Shown here one piece after another: positions 50,382-59,346 of a stretch of 64,000 nt of DNA. The translations under genes were made by a program, and so were the position numbers. The stretch lies in the NCBI GenBank assembly GCA_928721565.1, contig OV788638.1, forward strand, positions 744,001-808,000. Direction: 5' to 3'. Source of the DNA: an uncultured Clostridia bacterium. Lineage in GTDB: Bacteria > Bacillota > Clostridia > TANB77 > CAG-508. Position 1 is the stretch's first letter; each line of letters starts with the position of its first letter. The notes below the pieces were generated by a model. The model was not told the origin of the DNA. It made no database searches and saw only the letters and a program-made list of their open reading frames with translations.

Positions 50382-51629
50382 ATGTATAAAGAGTTCGGAA
50401 TAAAAAAGGAAATATTGGAATTATCACAAGAAGTAGAAAAAGAGGTAAAAGTTGAATTTGAGAAAATAGATAAAATTAAAGAGATTAACAGTTTAAAAGT
50501 ATTAGAAGCATTTCAATATTGTAGATTATCAGAAATGCATTTACATTCATCAACAGGATATGGAATAGATGAAATTGGAAGAGATAAAATAGAAGAAATA
50601 TATTCTAGAATATTTAGAACTGAGGATGCTTTGGTTAGAACTCAGTTAATCTCTGGAACACATGCATTGGCTATAACTTTATTTGGATTATTGCGACCAG
50701 GAGACACAATGATAAGTATATCAGGTGCACCTTATGACACATTGCAAACGGCAATTGGAATAAGCAATGAAGAAAGTAAAAGTTCTTTAAAATCATTTGG
50801 AGTTAAATATGAACAAATTGAATTAGTAGATAATGACTTTGATATAGCAACAATAAAAGAAAGAGTGGCAAAGAAAAATGTAAAATTGATAGAAATTCAA
50901 AGATCAAAAGGCTATTCAACCAGAAAAAGTTTAACAATTAATAAAATAGAAAGAGTCATAAAGGCAATACGAGAAGTAAATAAAGAAGTAATAATTATGG
51001 TAGATAATTGCTATGGAGAATTTGTAGAAGAAAAAGAGCCAGCAGAAGTAGGAGCAGACATTATAGTTGGGTCACTAATGAAAAATCTGGGTGCTGGAAT
51101 TGCAACAAGCGGGGCTTATATAGCAGGAAAAAAAGACTTAATAGAATTATGTGCAGAAAGATTGACAGCACCTGGAGTTGGAAAAGAAATAGGTCCATCA
51201 CTAAACCAGAATCCATTATTTCTAAAAGGACTATTTTTTGCTCCGAGTGTTGTGGCTAGTAGTGTAAAAACTGCAGTATTTGCAAGCAGAATACTAGAAA
51301 GATTAGGATATAATGTAAGTCCTAAATATAATGAACCAAGAGCTGATATAGTGCAAACTATTGAATTAGGAGATGCGGACAAATTAGTAAAATTTTGCCA
51401 AGGAATTCAAATGGGATCACCAATAGACTCACATGTAGTTCCTGTACCAAGTGATATGGGAGGATATGATGATAAAGTTATAATGGCTGCAGGAACATTT
51501 ACAGAAGGATCAACAATAGAACTTAGCTGTGATGGACCTATACGTGAACCATATATTGCCTACATGCAAGGAGGCTTAACATATGAATATGGTAAATTAG
51601 GAATATTAAAAGCACTATCGGTTTTATAG
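50382..51629 (+). CDS. Methionine gamma-lyase-like PLP enzyme (YnbB/aluminium resistance family)
   Basis: 415 residues. It belongs to the PLP-dependent Cys/Met metabolism fold, in the subfamily annotated as aluminium resistance or methionine gamma-lyase-like (Bacillus YnbB). The PLP-binding Lys is in VGSLMKNLGAGIATSGAY; other motifs are STGYGIDEIGRDKIEEIY, TQLISGTHALAITLFGLLRP and IMVDNCYGEFVEEKEPAEVG. The reaction is not established. A TATAAT at 50347-50352 and GGAGAGAAA site lie upstream. Confidence 0.93.
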   Translation: MYKEFGIKKEILELSQEVEKEVKVEFEKIDKIKEINSLKVLEAFQYCRLSEMHLHSSTGYGIDEIGRDKIEEIYSRIFRTEDALVRTQLISGTHALAITLFGLLRPGDTMISISGAPYDTLQTAIGISNEESKSSLKSFGVKYEQIELVDNDFDIATIKERVAKKNVKLIEIQRSKGYSTRKSLTINKIERVIKAIREVNKEVIIMVDNCYGEFVEEKEPAEVGADIIVGSLMKNLGAGIATSGAYIAGKKDLIELCAERLTAPGVGKEIGPSLNQNPLFLKGLFFAPSVVASSVKTAVFASRILERLGYNVSPKYNEPRADIVQTIELGDADKLVKFCQGIQMGSPIDSHVVPVPSDMGGYDDKVIMAAGTFTEGSTIELSCDGPIREPYIAYMQGGLTYEYGKLGILKALSVL

Positions 51630-51736
51630 GAAATTTGGGATATATCTTGCACAACTTTTAAAAAATATACTAAAAAACTTGTAACTTGTTAAAATTTGTG
51701 ATATAAATAAAACTATAATACGGAGGTATATGAAGC

Positions 51737-52486
51737 ATGGATGATAATTATGAATATGAAAAGAAAACAATTCTAATTGTAGATGATGAACAAAAGATAG
51801 TAGATTTATTAGTACATAATCTAACAAGAGAAGGATATAATACATTAGAAGCTAATGATGGACAAACAGCAATAAATATTGCATTAGAAAAAAGACCAGA
51901 TCTTATATTGCTAGATGTAATGCTTCCAAGAATAGATGGATTAACAGTGTGTAAAAAAATAAAAAATGCATATAATGTTCCAATTTTAATGGTATCTGCT
52001 AAAGATGATGAATTGGACAAAATTGTTGGGTTGGAATTAGGAGCAGATGACTATATAACCAAACCATTTGGAGTAAGAGAGGTTGTAGCAAGAGTAAAAG
52101 CAAATTTGAGAAAAGTTGAAGCATCAATGGAAGATCAAGCTGAAGCTCAAAAGAAAGAAACCAAAAAAGAAGCTAAAAAGGAAAGTACAATAAAAGTAGG
52201 TTCTCTTGTTTTAGATTTAGAAAAATATGAGGTACATATAGATGGAAAAGTAATTAATTTAACATTAAGAGAATTTGAAGTTTTAAAATTTTTAGCACAA
52301 CAACCAGGTCAGGTAGTAACAAGAGAAGCCTTATTAGAAAGAGTATGGGGATATGAATATTATGGAGATATTCGTACAGTAGATGTAACAGTTAGAAGAA
52401 TAAGAGAAAGAATTGAAAAAGATACTTCAAATCCACAAATATTAATAACTAAAAGAGGAGTAGGGTATTATATACCAAATAAATAA
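51737..52486 (+). CDS. OmpR/PhoB-family response regulator (orphan)
   Basis: 249 residues. The receiver domain (TILIVDDEQKIVDLLVHNLT; phospho-acceptor D60 in LILLDVMLPRIDG; Lys in DDYITKPFG) is joined to a winged-helix domain (KVINLTLREFEVLKFLAQQP, TREALLERVWGYEYYGDIRT, VDVTVRRIRERIE). The linker is longer than usual and Lys/Glu/Ala-rich (DQAEAQKKETKKEAKKEST). The sequence is close to WalR/YycF regulators of wall metabolism. No histidine kinase gene follows; a terminator closes the gene. The partner must lie elsewhere. Confidence 0.93.
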   Translation: MDDNYEYEKKTILIVDDEQKIVDLLVHNLTREGYNTLEANDGQTAINIALEKRPDLILLDVMLPRIDGLTVCKKIKNAYNVPILMVSAKDDELDKIVGLELGADDYITKPFGVREVVARVKANLRKVEASMEDQAEAQKKETKKEAKKESTIKVGSLVLDLEKYEVHIDGKVINLTLREFEVLKFLAQQPGQVVTREALLERVWGYEYYGDIRTVDVTVRRIRERIEKDTSNPQILITKRGVGYYIPNK

Positions 52487-52488
52487 GT

Positions 52489-52519
52489 AAAACCAGTTTG
52501 TTTTAAACTGGTTTTTTTT
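52489..52519 (+). terminator. Terminator of the response regulator gene
   Basis: AAAACCAGTTT pairs with AAACTGGTTTT, followed by a T tract. Confidence 0.8.
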
Positions 52520-52528
52520 GAAATATAA

Positions 52529-52602
52529 AGTCGAATCATGTCGAGAAAAAAAGAAAATATATTAATAAAAGCATTGACAAAACAGAAAAAAGAAAATATA
52601 AT
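52529..52602 (+). promoter_or_regulatory. Promoter with two 0A-box-like motifs
   Basis: TTGACA (52574-52579), 17 bases and TATAAT (52597-52602) form a near-consensus promoter. Upstream, AGTCGAA (52529-52535) and TGTCGAG (52539-52545) each match the Spo0A box TGTCGAA at six of seven bases and are spaced 10 bases apart. Spo0A control is only a suggestion. The 5' leader to the ribosome site is about 120 bases. Confidence 0.5.
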
Positions 52603-52743
52603 AACTTGTAAATTATATAATTTAAGTAACATAATTTTTTCATAAAATTAAATCAGTTACATTTTTTTCTGAAAGTTATAACTTAGAATCTTATTAATCA
52701 AAATCAAAATTTTATTTTAATTATCAAAAAAGGAGGAATTATT

Positions 52744-53304
52744 ATAGAAAAAAAAGTACTAAAATTAAAAGAATTATTAAATAGTGAAGATAGAATAATT
52801 ATTAAAGATGTTATTAAGAATATTTTGAATTTAGAAATAAAAGATATTGAATATGATAAAAATATTCAGCTATCTAATATGTCTGAATACGAATTTGAAT
52901 TAGTAAAAGCAAAAGTTACATTAGAAACAAACGAAAAAATGGAAATGTACTTAAAAATGATAAAAAATAGTAAAATAAAAGAATCTATATTTTGCTATTG
53001 GTGTACTATTTATGAAGAAGAATTATTAGCAAAGGAAAAAGATATAGAGTTTATAGTAAATAAAGTTGCAATTTCAGATTTAACTAAAACAAAATATCAA
53101 AAGAGAGTATTTTTAACAATAGAAAACAATAATACTACAATTTTGGAAAAAGGAACTGAAGTTAATTTTATTGAAATTTTAGATTATATAAAAGAGAATA
53201 AAGATGAAAAAAATAAATTTGAAAAATTAAATAAATATTTTGAAGATTCAGAAGATGACGTTTTACTTGTTGGAATAAAGATGAATAGGGACAATCTATA
53301 TTAA
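52744..53304 (+). CDS. Hypothetical protein with probable ATA start
   Basis: 186 residues when read from ATA at 52744, which lies 7 bases after a perfect AGGAGG (52731-52736). The first standard start codon in frame, TTG 52825, has no ribosome site and would drop 27 residues. The protein is charged and helical: EKKVLKLKELLNSEDRIIIK, then YEFELVKAKVTLETNEKMEM and KIKESIFCYWCTIYEEELLA. There is no signal peptide. I do not recognise it. It has its own promoter and is isolated from the neighbours. Confidence 0.65.
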   Translation: MEKKVLKLKELLNSEDRIIIKDVIKNILNLEIKDIEYDKNIQLSNMSEYEFELVKAKVTLETNEKMEMYLKMIKNSKIKESIFCYWCTIYEEELLAKEKDIEFIVNKVAISDLTKTKYQKRVFLTIENNNTTILEKGTEVNFIEILDYIKENKDEKNKFEKLNKYFEDSEDDVLLVGIKMNRDNLY

Positions 53305-53361
53305 AAGATTGCTTTCAAAAATAAATTATAGTATAATCATATTATGAAAGGAGTTTTTTTA

Positions 53362-53619
53362 ATGGAATATAGATATACACCAAAAGACGTTTGTTCAATG
53401 GAAATGATTTTTGACATTGAAAACAATATAATAAAAAATCTAAAAATAATAGGAGGATGCCCAGGAAATACTGTGGGAGTATCCAGATTAGTTGTTGGCA
53501 GAAGTGTTGATGAAGTAATAGAAATGCTAAAAGGTATAGAGTGTGGAGCGAGAGGAACATCTTGTCCAGATCAAGTCGCAATAGCATTAGAAGAATATAA
53601 AAAAGATGCACTTAAGTAA
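53362..53619 (+). CDS. TSCPD domain protein (TIGR03905 type)
   Basis: 85 residues. The family is named after its conserved Thr-Ser-Cys-Pro-Asp, seen here in ARGTSCPDQVAIALEEY; the other marker is IGGCPGNTVGVSRLVVGRS. The same fold occurs at the end of some class II ribonucleotide reductases, but the free-standing proteins have no known activity. The Cys residues suggest metal or redox chemistry. I start at ATG 53362, 8 bases after AAAGGAG. The upstream ATG 53344 overlaps that site. Confidence 0.9.
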   Translation: MEYRYTPKDVCSMEMIFDIENNIIKNLKIIGGCPGNTVGVSRLVVGRSVDEVIEMLKGIECGARGTSCPDQVAIALEEYKKDALK

Positions 53620-53634
53620 AAGTGCATCTAAATA
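53604..53634. terminator. Bidirectional terminator
   Basis: AGATGCACTT and AAGTGCATCT form a 10-bp stem overlapping the stop codon of the TSCPD gene. The T tract is best on the minus strand, serving the transpeptidase gene. Confidence 0.7.
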
Positions 53635-55521
53635 TTAATATAAATCTTTTTCAGATATATTTGTGTTATTTCCAGAATCTTTATTTCCTGTTTCAATTCC
53701 CATATATGGTAAAATTTCAGAAAGCATTTTTCCAGCAGTAGGAGCAGCAATTTGCCCTCCATTATGATTTACGCCTTCTCCAGGATTTTTTAAAATTACA
53801 AGTAAAACGATTTTTGTATTTTCAACAGGAGATATTGCTAAAAATGAAGCAACATAACCATCAGAAGAACCATTAATTGGTTCAGATGTTCCTGTTTTAC
53901 CTCCAATAGAATATCCAGACATACTTTCTTTAACGCTATCGTCATATTTTACTTTTTTACCAGTTCCAACTTCTACAACAGATTCCATCATAGAAGTAAC
54001 TTTGTCAGAAGTTTCTTTAGAAAAAACTTGACGAACTTCTTTTGTGTTAAAATTTGTAACTTCACCAGTATCAGTATTTGTTATATGATCAACTATTTGA
54101 GGTTGAAGTAATACACCATCATTTGCAATTGCGGAAGCAGCGGTTATCATTTGAAGAGGTGTAATTGTAAAACGTTGACCAAAAGACATAGTTCCAAGCT
54201 CGTGAGGTTTTATTTTGTCAATATCATAGAATATTCCACCATTCTTTGGTTCGCCTAAAAGTGAAATTCCAGTTTTTCCGAAAAAGCCAAGAGCTTCATA
54301 ATATTTGTATGAACGTTCTTTACCAATTTTTAGACCTAATTCAACAAATGCAGGGTTACAAGAGTTTTCTAAGGCTTGTCTTAAACTTTCAGCACCATGA
54401 GAATTAGGATATTTATGACATTTAATTGGCCTTGATTCTCCTTGCACATAATATGCACCATTACAATTAAAGTTTACAGTCTCAGTATCAACAACATTTT
54501 CTTCTAAGGCAATAGCTGAAGTTACAATTTTGAATACAGAACCAGGTTCATAGGTATCTGTTACAGCTTTTGGAGTCCACATTCTGTAAAGAGATTTACT
54601 TTTATCTTCTGAAGAAAGAGAATTCCAGTTTTTTGCGAGATGTGAATTAGGAGTGTTTTGATTGTTACAATCATAACTTGGATAATCTGCCATTGATAAG
54701 ATCTTTCCAGTAGAAGGATCCATTGCTATTGTTATTCCACTTTCACATTTATATTCTTCAACAGCCTGAGCTAAATACTTTTCAACAATACTTTGTATAT
54801 TTGAGTCTATTGTTAAAGAAACATCATAACCATTTTCTGCTGCAATATATGTTTGATTAGAGTTGGCTATTTCAGACTGACTAGCATCTTTTAAACTAAC
54901 AGATTTTCCAGCAGTACCACTTAAAAAAGAATCCCAAGAAGATTCAATTCCTGATAGGCCTTGACCATCAGAACCTACAAAACCAACTATTGTTGAAGCT
55001 AAAGTTTTATAAGGATAAGTACGAGATGTTGTTTCTTCAAAACTAATACCAGTTGCAAATTTTAATTCTTTTTTCCAATTATTTATTTGGTCTATTTTAT
55101 CCTGCTCAACATCTGATGCAACAAGAAATTTATCTGATGAACTTTGAATTTGAGTAAGTAATTCATTGTAATCTATTCCAAGAATAGATGATAAATTTTG
55201 TGCAACAATGGATTTATTATTATCATCTTTTATTTGAGAAGGAGTTATATAAACTTTATCTGTATCATAGCTAATCGCTAATGCTTTACCATTGGAATCA
55301 TATATTGTACCACGTTTAGCCGAAATAGTTTCAGTTAATGTTTGTTGAGAGGTTGCAAGAGTTTGTAATCTACTTCCATCTATAAATTGTAGATATGCAA
55401 CACGTAACAATAAAGCTATCATGAAAAGTAGTGCAACAATTAATATTGATCCTATTCTTTTTGAAGAAATTTTATTTTGAATATTTATATCACTTTGTTT
55501 TTTTATAATTTTCTTTTTCAT
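53635..55521 (-). CDS. Class B penicillin-binding protein (SpoVD/FtsI-like)
   Basis: 628 residues. A basic cytosolic tail and one helix (IGSILIVALLFMIALLLRVA) precede the dimer domain (SAKRGTIYDSNGKALAISYD). The transpeptidase domain is complete: active Ser328 in EPGSVFKIV, SxN at 387-389 (NSCNPAF) and KTG at 542-544 (GGKTGTSEP). It cross-links peptidoglycan during septation (FtsI/PBP2B) or spore cortex synthesis (SpoVD). No C-terminal PASTA domain is seen; the tail after 600 is Asn/Ser-rich. It lies outside the murE-mraY cluster, unlike the usual place next to murE, so the exact role is open. Confidence 0.93.
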   Translation of the reverse strand: MKKKIIKKQSDINIQNKISSKRIGSILIVALLFMIALLLRVAYLQFIDGSRLQTLATSQQTLTETISAKRGTIYDSNGKALAISYDTDKVYITPSQIKDDNNKSIVAQNLSSILGIDYNELLTQIQSSSDKFLVASDVEQDKIDQINNWKKELKFATGISFEETTSRTYPYKTLASTIVGFVGSDGQGLSGIESSWDSFLSGTAGKSVSLKDASQSEIANSNQTYIAAENGYDVSLTIDSNIQSIVEKYLAQAVEEYKCESGITIAMDPSTGKILSMADYPSYDCNNQNTPNSHLAKNWNSLSSEDKSKSLYRMWTPKAVTDTYEPGSVFKIVTSAIALEENVVDTETVNFNCNGAYYVQGESRPIKCHKYPNSHGAESLRQALENSCNPAFVELGLKIGKERSYKYYEALGFFGKTGISLLGEPKNGGIFYDIDKIKPHELGTMSFGQRFTITPLQMITAASAIANDGVLLQPQIVDHITNTDTGEVTNFNTKEVRQVFSKETSDKVTSMMESVVEVGTGKKVKYDDSVKESMSGYSIGGKTGTSEPINGSSDGYVASFLAISPVENTKIVLLVILKNPGEGVNHNGGQIAAPTAGKMLSEILPYMGIETGNKDSGNNTNISEKDLY

Positions 55522-55613
55522 ATTACCACCATTCTTTTGTAAAAATATATTTATATTTTATACTAAAACCATATAAAAAGCAATAAAAAACTTAAATTTT
55601 AGGAGGGAAAAAC

Positions 55614-57177
55614 ATGTTGTCAAAAATTAAATCAATAGGACTAAATGGATTAGATGGAAATTTGATTGAAATTCAAACAGATATTGGTAATGGTTTACCA
55701 GAATTTGATATTGTTGGATTACCTGATACTACTGTAAAAGAGGCCAAAAAAAGAATAAAGTCGGCAATTAAAAATTCTGGAATTGAATTTCCCAATAAAA
55801 AAATATTAATTAATTTAGCACCTGCTAATATAAAAAAAGAAGGTAGTTGTTTTGAATTGGCAATGGCAGTACGGAATATTAATGGCAATTGGATGTATAT
55901 CACAGACAAATGTAGGAGAACTGGCTAATACTATATTCATAGGAGAACTATCTTTAGATGGAAAAATTAATAGAATTAATGGAGTATTACCAATATGCAT
56001 TGAGGCAAAAGAACTTGGAATTAAAAAAGTAATATTACCAAAAGCTAATGCAAATGAAGCTGCAATAATTTCTGAACTTGATATTATACCTGCTTCTGAT
56101 ATAAAAGAAGTAATAAAACATTTAAATAAAGAACAAAAAATTAATAAATTTTATACTAAAAATATTAATTTTAATGAAAATTATAATATTGATTTTTCAG
56201 AAGTAAAAGGTCAAGAAAACGTTATAAGAGCTTTAGAAATTGCTGCTGCAGGAGGACACAATTGTATTTTGATTGGAAGTCCGGGCTCAGGAAAAACAAT
56301 GATGGCTAAAAGATTGGTAACAATATTGCCAGAATTAACGATAGAAGAGGCGATGGAAGTTACAAAAATACATAGTATTTCTGGTGAACTTGAAAAAGAT
56401 GAACTTATAATGAGAAGACCATTTAGAATGCCACATCATACTGTACCAATAAGTACAATAATTGGTGGAGGAAGAATACCACAACCTGGAGAAATAAGTT
56501 TAGCACACTGTGGAGTTTTATTTTTAGATGAATTAACAGAGTTCAGTAGAAATGTTTTAGAATCTTTAAGAGAACCATTAGAAAATAGAGAAGTAATTAT
56601 AAATAGACTAAGTGGAAATTATAGATACCCATGTAATTTTATGCTTGTGGCTAGTATGAATCCATGTCCATGTGGCTATTATGGAGATGAAGAAAAAGAA
56701 TGTAGATGTACACCACAAGAGATACATAAATATTTAAGAAAGATTAGTGGACCATTGCTTGATAGAATAGATATTCAAATAGAAGTATTAAGGCCTAAAT
56801 TTGAAAAAATTAAAACAAAAGAAAAATCAGAAAATTCTGAAACCATTAGACAAAGAGTAAATTATGCAAGAAAAATACAATCAGAAAGATATAAAAAATA
56901 TAGAATTCACTCAAATGCAGAAATCACAACTAAAATGGCTTTGGAATTTTGCAAGCTTGACACAAAAGGAGAAAAATTATTACAAAACGCATTTATAAAA
57001 TTGAAGCTTAGTGTAAGAGCATATGAAAAGATTTTAAAAGTTGCAAGAACTATAGCAGACTTAGATAGAAAAGAAAATATAGAATTTCAACATATTGCAG
57101 AAGCGATTCAATATAGGAGTTTGGATAAATATTCAATAAAAGAAGAGGGAAGAAGATATGGAAAAGATTTTAATTGA
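55614..57177 (+). pseudogene. YifB/ComM-family Mg chelatase-like ATPase with a +1 frameshift
   Basis: Two frames make one protein. The first (from ATG 55614) gives LSKIKSIGLNGLDGNLIEIQ up to GSCFELAMAV; the second continues with GILMAIGCISQTNVGEL. The change comes at 55872: omitting that C restores GTA-GGA-ATA. The rest has Walker A IGSPGSGKTMMAKRL, the DEL box LFLDELTEFSRN and the Mg-chelatase-like C-terminal domain with SMNPCPCGYYGDEEKECRC. YifB/ComM is a helicase that helps integrate DNA in transformation. dprA follows with a 20-base overlap, a competence grouping. The shift is not in a homopolymer. Read as one gene of about 520 residues. Confidence 0.9.
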
Positions 57178-58051
57178 ATATGCTAATGAAACATATCCGG
57201 AAAGATTGAGAAAAATAAAAAATCCACCATCAAGATTATATGCATTAGGCAATATAGAAATATTAAATGAAATAGGAATTGCGGTTGTGGGATCAAGAAC
57301 TAATACACAATATGGTGAAAGAATGTGCAAAAAATTTACTAAAAACTTAGTTGAATATAATATAAATATAATTAGTGGATTGGCTTATGGAATTGATAGT
57401 ATAGCACATAAAACTTGTTTAAATAATTCAGGTAAAACAATAGCTGTTTTACCTTCAGGATTAGATAAAATTTGTGAATCAACCAATAAAAATCTAATTC
57501 AATATATATTAAAAAATAATGGAGTAATAATCTCGGAATATGAAAATGAGATAGAAGCTAGTTCAGAAAAATTTCTTGAAAGAAATAGGATTGTTGCAGG
57601 ATTAGCTGTAGGAACATTAGTTGTAGAGGCTGGATATAGAAGTGGAACAAAAGTAACAGCTAGACATACATTGGAAAATGGAAATCCACTATTTTGCATC
57701 CCAAGTAGTTTAGAAAATATAAAAGGAAAAACAACAAATGAATTGATTCAACAAGGAGCGGAATTGGTTACTTGTGTTGAAGATATGTTTAAAGTTATTT
57801 ATGAAAAAAATCCTCAGATAAAATTTAGCAAAAAAATAATAAAAGATAAAAATACTTTTTGGAATGTTGCACCTGAATTAAAGGCAGTATTAAAAAATAT
57901 AGATGATATTCCGCGAGACGTTAATCAAATAGCCAAAGCGAGCAAGATTGCTATAAGTGAAGTTAATTATAAAATTATGTTATTACAATTGGATGGAAAA
58001 ATATTAGAACTTCCAGGACATAGATTTATCAGAAATAATAAAGAGGAGTGA
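57158..58051 (+). CDS. dprA: DNA-processing protein DprA (Smf)
   Basis: 297 residues. DprA loads RecA on incoming single-stranded DNA in natural transformation. The Rossmann-like domain shows YPERLRKIKNPPSRLYALGN, AVVGSRTNTQYGERMCKKF, IISGLAYGIDSIAHKTCL and GTLVVEAGYRSGTKVTARHTLE. A C-terminal winged-helix-like DprA_WH region follows (PRDVNQIAKASKIAISEVNY). It is preceded by yifB, another transformation gene. Length is normal for the short clostridial form. Confidence 0.95.
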   Translation: MEKILIEYANETYPERLRKIKNPPSRLYALGNIEILNEIGIAVVGSRTNTQYGERMCKKFTKNLVEYNINIISGLAYGIDSIAHKTCLNNSGKTIAVLPSGLDKICESTNKNLIQYILKNNGVIISEYENEIEASSEKFLERNRIVAGLAVGTLVVEAGYRSGTKVTARHTLENGNPLFCIPSSLENIKGKTTNELIQQGAELVTCVEDMFKVIYEKNPQIKFSKKIIKDKNTFWNVAPELKAVLKNIDDIPRDVNQIAKASKIAISEVNYKIMLLQLDGKILELPGHRFIRNNKEE

Positions 58052-58061
58052 TAGATAAAAA

Positions 58062-58412
58062 ATGAATAGAAGAAAATTTGGAATCATAGGAGAAAAAATT
58101 GCACAAGGTTATTTGAAAAATAAAGGATATACAATAGTAAAAACTAATTATTATACACGAAGAGGGGAAATAGATATTATAGCAACAAAAGATAAAGATA
58201 TTGTCTTTGTGGAAGTAAAGACCAGAAATAATTTAGAATATGGTTCGCCTGCAATGTCTGTCAATGGGGTCAAAAAGAAAAACTTAAAAAGTGCAGCCAA
58301 TATATATATTTATCAAAATAAATTATATAAATACTCAGTCAGATTTGATGTTATTGAAATTATTATAAAAACTGGAAAATGTAAGATAAATCATATTGAG
58401 GGTGTAATGTAG
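58062..58412 (+). CDS. YraN family protein (UPF0102)
   Basis: 116 residues. A restriction-endonuclease-like fold with the expected GEIDIIATKDKDIVFVEVKT active-site-like region (E, D, ExK), preceded by KFGIIGEKIAQGYLKNKGYT. YraN proteins are linked to DNA recombination or repair by gene context and by their nuclease-like fold; the activity is not established. The GGAGTGATAG site lies upstream, 11 bases after dprA. Confidence 0.93.
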   Translation: MNRRKFGIIGEKIAQGYLKNKGYTIVKTNYYTRRGEIDIIATKDKDIVFVEVKTRNNLEYGSPAMSVNGVKKKNLKSAANIYIYQNKLYKYSVRFDVIEIIIKTGKCKINHIEGVM

Positions 58413-58418
58413 TTTATC

Positions 58419-58448
58419 TTGACAAAATGCTTGAAAATTGAGTATAAT
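58419..58448 (+). promoter_or_regulatory. Promoter of the rsmA-fmt operon
   Basis: Consensus TTGACA (58419-58424), an 18-base spacer and TATAAT (58443-58448), 23 bases before the rsmA ATG. Confidence 0.85.
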
Positions 58449-58470
58449 AGGCAATGAAAGGAAAGTCAAA

Positions 58471-59346
58471 ATGGATATATTAGAAGAAACTAGATATATA
58501 ATGAAAAAATATAATATAAAAGCTAATAAAAGTTTAGGACAAAATTTTTTGATAAATAATGAAGTTGTAGAAAATATTATAAATAGTAGTGAAATATCAG
58601 AAGATGATATGGTCATAGAAATAGGACCTGGATTAGGAACATTAACTAAATATTTATTAGAAAAATCAGGTAAAGTATTATGTATTGAACTAGATAGTAA
58701 AATGATAAAAATTCTACAAGATAGATTTAATCTGTATGATAACTTTGAATTGATAAATGCAGATGTCTTAAAAGTGGATTTGAATACAATTATTAGTGAA
58801 AATAAAAAGAGTGGAAAAATAAAAAATGTGAAAATAGTAGCAAATTTGCCATATTATATAACTACACCTATAATAATGAAATTGCTTGAAGAAAAACTGG
58901 ATATAAACAGTATAACAGTAATGATACAGAAAGAAGTTGCTGATAGATTAATAGAAACACCAGGAGGAAAAAATACTGGTGCAATAACACATACAGTATA
59001 TTATTATTGTGAATCACAAAAAATAATGGAAGTCCCTAATAGTTCATTTATTCCAGAACCAGAAGTAACTTCTGAAGTAATTAAATTAAATTTACGCAAT
59101 AAACCGGCAGTAGATATTGATAATCCTAAAATAATGTTTATGATAATAAAAAGTGCATTTATGCAAAGAAGAAAAACATTATTAAATGCCTTAACAAATA
59201 CAAAAGTTTTTGTTAACAAAGAAGAAGGAATAACAATATTGAAAAAATTAAATTTAAAGGATAATATTAGGGCAGAAGAATTATCAATTCAAGATTTTGC
59301 AAATATTTCAAAGATAATAATTGAAAGAAGTGAGGTTAAAAAATGA
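58471..59346 (+). CDS. rsmA: 16S rRNA dimethyladenosine transferase RsmA/KsgA
   Basis: About 291 residues. It methylates A1518 and A1519 (E. coli numbering) in 16S rRNA. The start is ATG 58471, 8 bases after AAAGGAAAG; the longer frame to 58438 lies over the promoter. Motifs: NKSLGQNFLINNEVVENI, the SAM site IEIGPGLGTLTKYL, INADVLKVD, and the catalytic ANLPYYITTPIIMKL with NLPY. The C-terminal helical domain is complete (FMQRRKTLLNALTN). It ends ATGA, overlapping fmt. Confidence 0.97.
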   Translation: MDILEETRYIMKKYNIKANKSLGQNFLINNEVVENIINSSEISEDDMVIEIGPGLGTLTKYLLEKSGKVLCIELDSKMIKILQDRFNLYDNFELINADVLKVDLNTIISENKKSGKIKNVKIVANLPYYITTPIIMKLLEEKLDINSITVMIQKEVADRLIETPGGKNTGAITHTVYYYCESQKIMEVPNSSFIPEPEVTSEVIKLNLRNKPAVDIDNPKIMFMIIKSAFMQRRKTLLNALTNTKVFVNKEEGITILKKLNLKDNIRAEELSIQDFANISKIIIERSEVKK

